A DNA stretch of 64,000 bases, from NCBI GenBank assembly GCA_020002185.1, contig CM034533.1, forward strand, positions 44,272,880-44,336,879, read 5' to 3'. Of the stretch, positions 14,901-27,900 are shown piece by piece (the stretch's first letter is position 1; each line of letters starts with the position of its first letter). The notes beneath the pieces were generated by a model. That model did not search any database. It had not been told where the DNA came from and saw only the letters and a list, made by a program, of their open reading frames with translations. Position numbers and translations under genes: made by a program. This DNA is from Paraescarpia echinospica (taxonomy: Eukaryota > Annelida > Polychaeta > Sabellida > Siboglinidae).

Positions 14901-17900
14901 GTATATACATATGTGAATACTTCAAGGGTAATAATACCTCACTTCAAAACCACAGATAACTACCAATCATAATACAGCAAATAATAGATACGTTCAATCA
15001 GAAAATAGACATTTACACTGGACTAGTCCCATCTCGAATATATATGAACGTTTGTTGAAGTCAACACGCTGAGCTCAGAACACAGTTAGAATGGTGTATC
15101 TCGGCCGCACGAGTGATGATGCCGGGCACTTGACGATTGCCGTCATACGCCGCGAATTCTCGAGTCGCGTCCGTTCAATGATCGCACGGTCGCAAACGAT
15201 TGCGAAGTCAGTTGAATACGTTCAACTGAAAGACGAAGCCGGGCAGTAGCCCGAGCTGGGTGAGCGCGTCGCGATTATCGCTCATCGACGCAGATACGTT
15301 GGGGCCGACCGGAATGTTGTCTCAATATACTGCTGATGTAGCGACATGGCTTCTTCGAAGCTCGATCGAACAGTCACTCTGGACACTGAATATTACACAC
15401 ACAAAAGCGTAACCCACGTTAATGATTCCCACCACGCTTTACGACTTGACTTGCCATTCTCTTGCCAGCAGGGCAACCTGTCTCGTTCAACCCTGGATCT
15501 GTCCCAGTCCTTTGCCAGCGCTCAGATGGCGAAATGCATACAACAAACGTTTATATAATCAGACCTAATTACACATCATTTGACAGCTTTCCATCATTTC
15601 TATTGGCTAATGCAATATACAATTCAAACTAGGCATTGTGGAACACCCTCTAAGATTACAGTGAAACCACCTGCTGGCCTAGAAACGCTAGCAACAGAAT
15701 ACCACGCCCCACTGAGCGCATCTGCAACCGAGTTGCTGTAATTACGTAACTAAGGCAGTTGGTTAACAATATGTCTATCTACTGGCTTGACCTTCCTCAT
15801 TTATAAAATTAAACCTCAGGAAAGTAGATTTAAACATCCAGAAATAGCAGAAATGCTACACTATGCTTTGGAAATGTAGTTTTGACTAAAACAACATATC
15901 AAGTTGTTCTTTATTGTGTCTTAACACAATAGTGAGTTTAGTTAATATTATTTTGTTGTTGGACATATACTAAACAGTAAGATGTGTTGTTCATAAAACA
16001 TAATGTATACTTTTCTTCTCATTTGTGCATGTCACCATAACTTGTAGATTTATAGCAGCATGCATTGTGTATGCATTCTCTTTCATGCAGTATTTATGTG
16101 TTTTGCGGGTATCAGTTATTTCACAAACAACATATACTTGCTTTGTATTGTTAATAATGCCAGTTTTCACAAACGATGAGAACTGACGTGCAATAGCATG
16201 GAAACACACCAAGAATTTGAAGCTCTTCGAGGTGTGCTCTGCAACCGCTTTGTTCTAACTAGAATTCACTGACGACTTCGCATACCTTGGTGAACACTCA
16301 AGGCAATGGCTAGAAGCGGGTGATGGAAAAGGACGTGCGAAGGTGTGAGCCGTACTATAAAGACTTAGCGGAAACTGCAGTGTGCCATGTGATAAAGAGT
16401 TAGTGGAAACTATGATGAAGAAAGGAGTCGTATTGTGGGACAAAAAACCTTCTACAACCGCTTCGTTACAAAGGAAACCAAGATGGCGGTTGTCCGTGCA
16501 TCCTCCATGTCATTGAAAGCCATCTGTGGCATCATCAATTCATGGACTGCCACACTTCAACAGTCTCATGACTGCTCACACTTTGGTCCCAAGTTGAGGT
16601 CAAATGTACATGCAGAACAGATCTTGCTTGTCTGGATGTTGCGATGCCAAATACATTACAGCATATGTGTCAGGGCAGGACAGCAACACACATCATAATG
16701 TTCAAGGTTCATACTGCTATTGCTGACACAGCTTCACTGCTGACACTGTCACAACTGACAACACAGCCATCACTAATGACATATAACCACCAATGATGTC
16801 ACATAAAGTGATATCACTGAAGATCCTGCCACTGTTCACCCCCACGTGTGAAAGTTCATCAGATATGCAGACAAAGTTATGTATATATACGATGACTTCT
16901 GTAAAGCATGATAAGTTGATAACAAGTTGTACATAGAGAAGGTAAAAGTTCTTGAGGCGCCAGTTGTGTTAAATTTATAACGTTTGTAGCAAAATAATAT
17001 GGATAGCATATTTTTATCATTATCATTGTCAAGCTAAATATGAAGTAGTCTCAATAAATCGTTGAAACTAATATAAATACGTTATTAGCTATTTGACAGA
17101 TACCCAATTATAACAAATGTGAGCGATACCCGCGAAACACATTTTCTAAGTCCGCATTCACCATATTATTAATGATCCCACAAAAACAAACTCGATACCA
17201 TTGCAAAGGCATTTTTTTTATTTCATCATAAATAACAACATTATTTTCTACGCACAACATAAGTAAACTTATAACATTTGACATGGTGCGATGTGTGACA
17301 TGGAAGGAGTGCAAACAAATATGATCAACTTAAACAACAAGAAAACTATTAAACCCTGCGTTGACAGCTGATGAATTTACATTACACATGACGGTTGATG
17401 TATTTTATGTACCAGAAAGCCAGGAGAAATACGTAATGTCTAATATTATAGAGACACGAGACGTTGCAAGACAGACTGTCTGTGTGTTTTGCGTGGTATC
17501 ACACAAATTGGACATGTAACTTCAAACCCCTCTCTCTGGCAGGAATAACCATATTAAGATGTCCCATGTTTTGTCTTCAAATCTTCACTGTCTACTTTAT
17601 CATATTAAAAAATGAAAACGATATAATTATGAAAGTCACCAAATCGACAATGTGTCCAGGTTTTGTGAGAATCGACTATATATATGCCATGTATAATTTT
17701 TGCATCAAAATACTTGTAAAAGCTTTTATTTCACACTACAACCAGACCTGTTTACAATGGATAATTTTATGTAGGCGTGTCTTGTTCTACTAACAGGCAG
17801 AAGTGAGTCCATTAAACAGTACATTTCAACATGGCAGAACTAGGAATTATTCCGTCTCCGTCATAATGATTTTACTAAATGGCTGATTATCTTGTACATG

Positions 17901-20008
17901 ATTGTGTTAAGGTTCTTTCTCGACTGGTTTAGCCCATCACAAAAATGGTTGTTTGAAGTCGGTGTATGTAGAATATGAACAGTTTAAGGCATATCTGCAG
18001 TTGGTTTAATAACAAATGTACTTATTTTGTTTTATTAATTAAAATTGACTTTTGCCATTACATCTGGTAATTTCCTCGTCAGTCTCAGACTGAATGTAGC
18101 CTTCAAACCATGCAAACTGTTGGCCGCATGGTTCCAATTTTGAGAACCACTTAAATTACTGTCTGGCCAAGTTAATTAATTGTCTGGTGATTTTATTAAA
18201 ACTACATGAACATTTTGAACAAACGAGCTGGCGTCTTCTAGTGGATACTAGGTGGGTTTTCTATTTTTGCAAAATTAATTTAAGATGAAATAAGCAAATT
18301 CAAATCAAATTGAGGAGGCACTTTTCAACAGAATCCACCGTACCAACATTGTTCGCTGTAGCCTACCAGTAGCACCTCTCCAAATGACATGTGTGCAGTT
18401 TGGTTTGTCAATTGTTTTCTGAACAAAGCAGTTGCTAAATCTGTTGGTTTATCACCCACTAAACTTTCTGTATTGTTTACCTATCAGGCCCGGCTGTTTA
18501 CATATCCATAATTTGGGGTAGTTATATAGTTATTTATGTCAACCATTCTTCTGATCCATTACCACGGGCCTACTATTTAGTTTGTCCAGTATCTGAATGC
18601 ATATAATTTATAATAGTAAGTGTAGAGTGCAGTGGCACAGTGTTTAGAGCACCAGACTCAATCGAGAGAACCCGGGTTGAACCCTCATGCTACCATGTCG
18701 AACCTTGGGCAAGTGTGTTCACTCTACGTTGCTCCAGTTCACTCAGCTGTATGAATGAGTACCTGGCTAGAACCTGGTGAATATTTGTATACAAATAGTC
18801 TTCGTGCATTAATTGCAACGTGGCTAAATGATTCCCAGAGAAGTCGACATGGTGTTCGATTGAGCAGGTCTGCCAGGGAGTAAAGGGTAAAGCATTATGA
18901 GCAGACTGGATATCAGTACTGCATTATATAAGAACTGACCTTTTTACTTTTTATCATTTTAAATGGTGTATACTAATATCAACTTTATCTGCTTATTGAG
19001 TAAATGTTAGCAGCATGAATATGTTCAAAAAAAAAATTGACAAATATCTCGGAAGGGCGTGTTACATAAATACACAAATGGTGTCCACTTGCCATCTGGG
19101 TTTTTGCTCTGGAAGGAAATATTTTTAAATATTATTTTTTTATGCCAACTGTAGTTAGCCATTGAAATATTGCGCATTAACAAATACAGGAATAAATTAT
19201 ATATTATACTGTACCTTTACTTTTTATTCATGCTGTATACAAATACTACACAATTATGGACACAGTGTCAACACAATACCAACTTTATCAGGTATGATAA
19301 AAATACTTTCTACCTAGTAAATATACATCTCTGTGTAGAGAATCTGATGTTTTCAACAAATGGTTGCCGAGTACAGTACATCAGAGGACCATTTCAGTGA
19401 CATCCATAAGAGCGCATAAGCCCAATTTTACTCTTCAAAATAAATGTTGCTCCTTAGATGTAATTTGTTTTAAATTTATATACAGTAAACTATCAACACC
19501 AGGGTGCGTCACCGGCACATTTTCACCAGTGTGTCACGGAAATAGTATCCTCTTTGATATGGCGGCACATTTTTGCATTTTAAAAAGCTCTTTAAATTTA
19601 ATAACAGATTCTGTTTAATGACGGCTTTACCTTATGAGATCAGTGTCTCGGTGAAATCATCCCCTGAACCAATGGTATATCGAGCTGTCGAAACGTGAAT
19701 TTATTCCTGACATCCAATTTTCCAAAATGCCCAAATCATTTCCGATGCGTGCAGCAGGTAAACTAACGCTGTTTTCGGTTACAGAATCTACAATAGATGT
19801 CATATGTTTGGCACATTCTTTTTAAGAATTATAAACTAGTGTTAATCCCCCTTGACATTAGTAACACAAGCACTATGGTAAAAAGTTTATATATGAGTTG
19901 TGAATATTATTTTGTAATTTATTTATAATTCGTGTTGTATTTATTCAGTTTTTTTAGTTCGAGAAGGACGTAGCAACACATAAGTCTATGACTTCAGCTG
20001 TGTCCTTT

Positions 20009-20043
<35 letters not shown>

Positions 20044-23000
20044 GCACACCATACTGTGCATGTATTATGTTGTTGTTGTTGTTGAATAAACGTTCATTCA
20101 TTCATTGAGGCTGTCTTACAGAAGACCTTGTTATTCCTGGACATTAAGCCTGTTAGAGGCAAATAATCTCACCCCCCCCCATAGGACATGCTAATCCACA
20201 CGCCTACCTTAAGTGGTACGAACCTGGAATAACGAACACTTACGTAAGTAGCATCATTGCCATTTCTTGCTGAATTATGACCTAAAAAAAACTAATGTTT
20301 GTTTGATCAATTCACAAAATGAAATAACAACTTTTTTCCAGATAAACTAACATTGTAGTTGATATTAAGTAAATAGATAAATGTTTTTGTGAACCACGTC
20401 TGAAACGTGCCTAGCTTAATAATAAACTACTTTCACGCCTAAATCCGCAGGAACACCTGTGAATGTTAAACGTGTATACACTGTGAAACTGCATAAATGT
20501 TATGCACTTGAAACTTAATTAAATGGGCATGTCACGTTTTCAAAAGGTTATTTGCACACGAAGATGTAATAATATCATCCAAATAATTAGTTCCAATATT
20601 AAATCAAGGAAGAACCTTTAACCTGTATTTAGTAGGCCAAATAGTATTTTCCAGCCTGCCATGATTTTATCACAACAAATTAGTAGACATTGACTAGAAA
20701 GTGTTGACCAATTGAACACTATGACAAATGTGCCAGCACGTCGTCTCTCTAGATGATCCATATTAGGAATAATGACATGATATGATGACTATCTAATTTA
20801 TATTCTGTTGGCAGGACAACTTAGGACAAACTCTTAGTAATGTGTCGACTGCTTTGGTCTCTTATATATCATACTTGTTTGGCTCAGTGTCGCTGCAAAT
20901 GTGTGTCTAGCTATTGGTTTTGCTTGGAGCTACATGGGAAATATTTAATCTGGCGAGCAAGTAGAAACATTGGTACAGTGCACATTATGCATGGATTATC
21001 CATGCGGCAAGACAGTGAAAGGAAACTACTGTGTGTCTATGTATCATTTTGTGTGAGCTTCATTGTTTCCCTTTGTTGGGAGATTTATAAGTTATGTTGC
21101 ACCACCTGTGCAACAGGATGTTAGGGGTCGACTCAACAATGTTGTAAGAATTTTAAGTTGTGTCAAAGTTAGGAAGTAGAATATTAGAAGAATGATACAA
21201 AATTATGTTTTGTACCGTGCAGATTATTGACTAAATCTTACACAGTTAAGTCTAAAATATATCTTGAAAGTTAAACCTACAAATGTCTTAAATAGCATCA
21301 ATGTTGGTACATAAATGATCTTAGTCATGTAACCTTTCTGGTTTTCTTTTGAAACAATTCTAAAATCAATTTCAAGAGAGTCGGCTCAATAGTTCAGCAG
21401 TTTGGGGGTGCTGTACTAAGTACTACTGTAAAAGAAAAGAACTTAGGGTTAACCATTAGTGCTGATATGAAGGTTTCAGAGCAGTGTGGAATTGCAGCTT
21501 CAAAGGGAAATCAAATCCTTGGAGTAATTAGGCAAAATATAGCATATAAGGAAAAAGAACTAATAATACCGCTGTACAAAACAATAGTTAGGCCTCATTT
21601 AGAATATTTTATACAAGCGTGGAGGCTATACCGCAAGAAGGACAGATATGCTAGAAAGAGTACAGAGGAAAGCGACATAATTATACCTAAACTGGTTAGT
21701 TATGAAATACACCAAAAGAATGTGGTTTAACAACACTATAGAGACCAAGAGATTGAGAGGAGATCAGATAGAAGTGTTTAAAATATTGAATGGTTATGAA
21801 AATATTGATAGAAATAGTTTTTTCTCAGTTAAGAAAGATAGAAGGACCAGAGGACATGAAGTTACATTAGTAAAGGAACAGTTATAGATAGATATAAGAA
21901 ACTTATCATTTTCACAAAGGACTGTAAATGAATGGAAGAGATTATCTGCTGATTGTGTGGGTGCTAGTAGCGTGAATATGTTTAAAAATAAAATCTACAC
22001 ATACCTCAGAAGGGCGGGATACACGTAGATAAAAGGGTTGGACTCTCGATAAGCCAAAGGGCTTCCTTGTCCACCTGCCATCTACAGTTAATTCTCTGGG
22101 TGGCAATCTTGTTAAATCTTGTTTGTTATATTTCTAAAGATGTGTAAATGTTAGAATGTAGAATACTTGAAGAATGGCATGTCTCATGGTGGTCAAATTA
22201 TTTGCTAAATGTTAGATGGTTAAATCTAAAATATATTTTGAAAGTTAAACCTGCAAGAGTCTAATCATTAATGTTGATGTACATAAATGGTCTTAGTCAT
22301 GCAACCTTTCCTACTTTCTTTAGAAACAATTCTAAAACTACTAGAACCATTCTCATAAGAGCTTGTTTAATGCTGTCGTGTATTCTTCCAGACTTCTCAA
22401 ACATGCATAAATGTTTTTTTGGTTTTAGCCAATTCTAAAAGAACAATCAGATAAACGGACTAGAACCGTGGCCAGATGGCTTTTATACAGAATGTAAGGG
22501 TTTTAATATATAGTGGTCTTTTAGTGAAAACATTAACAGTTGAAATGCTGCATTTACAAAGTGGAAAGTCTTTAATAGAGAAAATTAGTTACAATTTTAT
22601 TGTATCCATCAGGGTCGTGCGTGTCCAGAGAGGGTAGTCTGGGGGGGGCACAAACCTCCACTGGCGGCCAAACGAAATGGTGTAAAAAATGTTTCGTTCC
22701 CCCGAGCCGCCATAACTTCAGCTTCCACTGACTTGGCTCGAATGCTGACATCTGAAGACTGGGGGATGTTGTTGAAAATGTTTCGTCACTGTGCGGCCAT
22801 ATCTTCACCTCTTCTCCTTCTGCGCTGGCTTGGCTGTTGAGACTGTGACATCGGAAGATGGAGAGCTGTGCTGTTGAACAAATTTTGCTGCCACATCGCC
22901 GTAATTTCAGCTTATTGTAACCTGAATGGGGGCACATTTCCAAGCATCTGTGGGGCAGAGTCACATGGGCCCATTTAAAAAGGTCTATGGGTACGCAAAA

Positions 23001-24930
23001 TTGCAAAGATCTAGGGGGGGCACGTGCTCCCCAGACCCCCCAGACATGCCTATGTCCATGGCATTCTTTCTTTATATTATATACACACATGCAAACACAC
23101 AGGAACCATGCCTGCACTGACAAATCACCAAGACAATTTGCATATATATATGAACAATTCAAATCTATCCTAGTAATGGTTAGTTTATGTTGTGTGCCAT
23201 CATCACAACTTTTAGTGGAGACTCACTCAGGTCAATAACACTGCTTTGTAGAGATGGCCGCACAGGCTGGATGCAAGTTATATTAGCATGTAAGACTGCC
23301 CCCTCCAACATATGTAAACCTTATGTGCCTCATAATGTAAACATGCTACCGGTATATATCAATATAAACGTTGGACCGATATGGCAGAGATACTATGTAC
23401 AGTGCATTGGAGTCACAACTACCAAGAAACTGAAACATTTCCAGGATTTTAATACATTATTGCTTGGTTTATTTTCATAGAAAAATATAAAATATAATAT
23501 TTTGTTGACCTAATTGGAGATGGAGGTCATAAAATGGTTCATATTTTCATCAATGTTCCCAGCAGAGCAGCAAACCTGTGCTGCATAATGCTGAATATTG
23601 ATTGCTCCTCGTCCATTGGGAAAAATCTGAAAAGCTGGATATGCTAATATAAATCTATATCAATTATTGAAGACGTAATACATTGATCCGACTAAACTAC
23701 TCAATTATGCGTGTCTAAGTGACACCCATTACTGGTGGTTATTGAAGTTTTATAGGTGTTATTCTATGGTCAGATAAATTGTTTACTTAAATACCCCAAT
23801 TACTGATGACTGTCAAAATGTCAAGTGCATTATTGAATATATTGGGTCATTAATGTGGTTGTGGTTATAAAATATACACAAACCGTTGCAGATTGATAAA
23901 CCACACTTCAGTATTGTTTAAAGGCATGTTTTTAATAATTCATTAACCATGTCGTGTAAAGTAGTTAATTGCATGCCTTTAAATCATTAAATTAAGTAGT
24001 TAAGTGCTTTCTTCATGAATAATTAAAAGCGGACCTTTAAAATTGTGACATTTATGTATGTAAAGTTGAAGGTGTGGTTCTAAAGTTAAAGGCATGCGCT
24101 TAATTAAGGCTTGGGGCTGGTCGAAAAGAGGCATATACCAATGCCATATCTCCCTTAATATTAAAAAAATCTTGACTAAATTTGCTATACTTGTTTATTA
24201 TGTGAAAACAAGACAAAATATGAAATCACAGCTCATTTGCATAATGGATGCCATGGTAACCAAAAATCCTGTAACAACTGGCATACTTTTCCAATAATCA
24301 CTATTCTGAGAAATACATTAATCCCACATCGATTATTTTGCATTATATGACATCTAGGATGGTTATTGTATACAATGCACTTAACCTTTGGACTTTAAGT
24401 CATTTTATGAAATGTGCTCTGAATCCTTGCAGCGTGCACACAAAATCACCATGATATGCGTACACCTAATTTTTTGTATGTATCTTTTTGGTACTTCATT
24501 TCTTCATGTTGTAAATTTTGCTTGTTTTATAGATAATAGAATTCCGCACAAAATCGTGTTAATATACTAATCATCTTTGTCATAAAACGTGCAAATTGCG
24601 ATACGCTGTGTCTGGCTGTGTTTGTATAGAATGCAATGCGTACGTACAAACTCCTTGAGTTGATATCTTCAAACAGCGCTCATTCGAAAACCTCCAATAC
24701 GCCATCAGCAAAAATACCCCTAGTGCTAAGCAGATACGGTAACAGACCCTGTGACACAAGTTACATAATTATAAAGAAGATGTCACCATCTACATCAAAG
24801 TTAGAAACAGTTTGCATCAGTTTGTGGCCTTTCAAGGAAACAGGCGTCTGGCCACTTCCGGCCGTTCAAGGTCGGAAAGGTTAATTGTTGTGTCATGCCT
24901 TTAATTGTAATGTGTGCATGTATGCGTGTG

Positions 24931-24975
<45 letters not shown>

Positions 24976-27900
24976 TGTTTAGTCTGTCAAACATATCAGT
25001 ATATGGAAAATATTCTCATGTGACTTTAATCTGAATTAAACCAATGTAATAATTTATTTAAAATTTAACCTTATCTTTCTTCAGGCAAGCCACATGACCA
25101 CTTCTATGAGGAGTTAAACCTTGGACTCGGCGAACCTAATACCGTCTCATTCGCGCGAGGTTACCAAGGCGCGTTTCATCCAGGCAAGACACTCCGTCAC
25201 TCATACCCACAACAGCGCCCTCTATATGCAGGAACATTCGGCAACCGCACCGGCCCGCCCAGCTACTGGGGTGGCGCCGGCGGTGAAGCCGTGCTTGCGA
25301 AAGCGAAACCGAAAGTGGTAACTATCGTTCGATCGGGCACGAAGCCCCACAGCACTGTCAAAATCCTACTGAACCGTCGTAGTGTGCAGAGCTTCAAGCA
25401 GCTCATGAAGGACATCGCCGAGGCATTCGGGGTGAAATCTAAAACCAATCGGGTTCGGCGGTTGTATAACATACGCGGTCGTGAAGTGATGGGAGTATCG
25501 GATTTCTTCCGCGACGATGACGTGTTTATCGGTGTCGGAACGGAGTCGTTAACGACCAGTGACGTTCAGGATGTTCTTGAGGAACTTTACCCCAGTAGTC
25601 CTTATGCAAAGAACCTCCTTAGGGAGTGGGAGAAGGCTTGGAAAAAACAACACAAGCTGCGCACGGGACCCGACAAAGACGACGGGAATGACTCGAAGAT
25701 CGACAGTGGACTTGGTAGTGACTCGAGTCACCGCGATGACACAGAAGAGGGCGGTCGTCGACGCAAGGTGAGTGCAAGATATATCTTTATTGTGTCATCC
25801 TTAAGTCTGTGTCTCTACTGTTTTTCCCTCGATCCCACCTGTTTTATAAAATGTCGTACTTTTTTTATTTTTTGGTTACAGTAAAATTTATCTTTTTGCA
25901 TACAGTTCCACTCTAGCCACGTTATAGATCTGTGATCTCAAGTGGTTTTGAATGTTCTTTTGCGAATGTTTTCACCATGAATGAGTGCAGCAAATAGACA
26001 TAGTGAAGAAAAGTATGAAGATGGGTTAATATGGTAAAAATTGATGAAAGTAGAGCAAAAGATGTTTCCCGCTTTTCCTTGAGCACATTCTTACTTTTAC
26101 ACATATTTTGTATAATATGTTTTAGCAATGTCATATACAAATATAGTATCATTGCTCATCTTGTTCTAATATAAACAAAATTAAACCTTTTAGGAACAAA
26201 ATAATAAAATAAACATTTTACTTTTAAGTTCTTTTTTGGAGATTGTAGGATAATTTATGGATGTTTTACCATGATAGAATGGCCCTCATTGCACTGTTGT
26301 TCCGCAGGGCATGTCACCGCGCAAGAGCCAGAAGTTTGCGTATGAGCAAGACAGCGACCTGGTCCTGCGTCTAGAGCGCGAGAGAATGCGTGCGGCAGAG
26401 GGCGAGCGTGAACGCACGCGCAGACACATGCAGAAGAAGCTCGAGTCAGAACGGCGTGCCCTCGATGATGAGAAACGTCGACAGGGTCTTGTCCCTTTGA
26501 AACCGGTCCTTGATCCCTTCAGGAAGATGGAGGTGAAACGCAGGGAACGAGAAGAACGTCACATGGAAGAAATCAGGAGGAAACTCGCCATGGGACAAAA
26601 ACCGAAAATATTGCCGATAGCCGAGAACAGCAGCCCCAACGTGATTATTGTTGTGAAGGGAGACGATAGTATTTGGAAGAAATCGCCGAGGAAAATCAAG
26701 GCAAAACACAGCGATACAACGGGAGACACCAGCGATGAGGATGATGGCATTATGGGAAGTAGTCGAACATCGAAACTACCGTCACAGAGCGAGTTGACCA
26801 ATGCAAAGACGAATAGAAGTGAAACCGGCGAACAGAATAAAAATGTTGCGAACTCGAGAAAGGCAACCCCAAAACGAGTGCATAGTAATGTCACAGATAA
26901 CGAAGCGAATAAAGAAAACCAGGTGACGCTGGAGACGTCAGGAAAGAAGAAACCGAAAGCGAACGTTGTTTATCGCACGCGTTTTGAACGGCAGGTTTCG
27001 AACGCGGACCCAGTCCTGAAAAAATACGACCTTGGGAAGGTCATAGGTGATGGGAACTTTGCCGTAGTGAAACAGTGTAAGCTGAAGAACACGACGAGCG
27101 AATATGCCATGAAGATCATGGACAAGGCCAAGCTGAAGGGCAAAGAACATATGGTCGAGAATGAGATTGCTATCATGAAGGAGTGCAGCCACCCGAACAT
27201 AGTGCGACTCTTTGAAGAGTTTGAAACACCCGGCGAAATCTATCTTGTTATGGAGCTCGTTAAGGTGGGCATAATTCGTATTTTTTCTTATATTGTGCAT
27301 CTATCATTCCAGTATAGAACTTTCGGCACTCTTTTATACTTATCTCTATGTTCTTTTGTACTTTAAATAAATGTTATTATAATTATGGAGATTCTTAATA
27401 TTAGAACTAAATTAATTTTGTTTTTATAATTATGGAGATCATTAATAATAGAACTTGCATACTGCCTAAATCCTTGGTACTTCGAACTCAGAGATGTGGC
27501 AGATTAGAATTGCTAAGGTAGGGATCTATATTTTGTTGTACAGGTGGCTCATTTATGCCACAATTTTGTTATTCTTTCTAGATGTTATTTTGTGTGTATT
27601 CTTGTAAATGCATTTGGTCATCTGTAACAGTTATTCCTTCCATTATCGACTGTTAATCTGTAATTCGCCTGTAAATATATGTTGATGGCATAATTGTGTC
27701 ATTTAATCATTGTAACATAGATATTCAATTATTATCATCAAATTTTTGTTATATGGTGTTATATATTATACGTTTTGTAATTAAATATCTAGCACATGTG
27801 CATCTTAACTACATTAATTAGAAGTGTGGTATAGACCATAGATCAGAACTCTTACATCAATCAAAGATGCACACGTTAATGCCACAATTCAAAACTGTAC

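Larger units (their letters stand above)
5822..25084 (+). other. DCLK intron 2 (19.3 kb)
   Basis: The largest intron of the gene. It contains the hAT-like element, microsatellites, the 32-bp minisatellite, candidate exon 1b, SINE and LINE copies and several dispersed repeats, each listed separately. The remaining stretches (about 13300-14440, 16880-17880, 20110-21150 and 23070-24930) are AT-rich with no feature I can support. Long first introns housing alternative promoters are common in this gene family. Confidence 0.8.

Noticed and set aside
15346..15558. 70-residue + strand frame in the GC-rich intronic block
   Set aside because: No known domain and no splice sites in the needed phase; more likely part of an unclassified mobile element.
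22572..23162. 196-residue antisense frame
   Set aside because: Lies wholly in a repeat with internal ~100-bp units and G/C tracts; no recognisable domain, no splice context.
26446..27300. Antisense frames of 76-120 residues over the kinase exon 4
   Set aside because: Shadows of the true + strand exon, which has conserved kinase motifs and correct splice phases.
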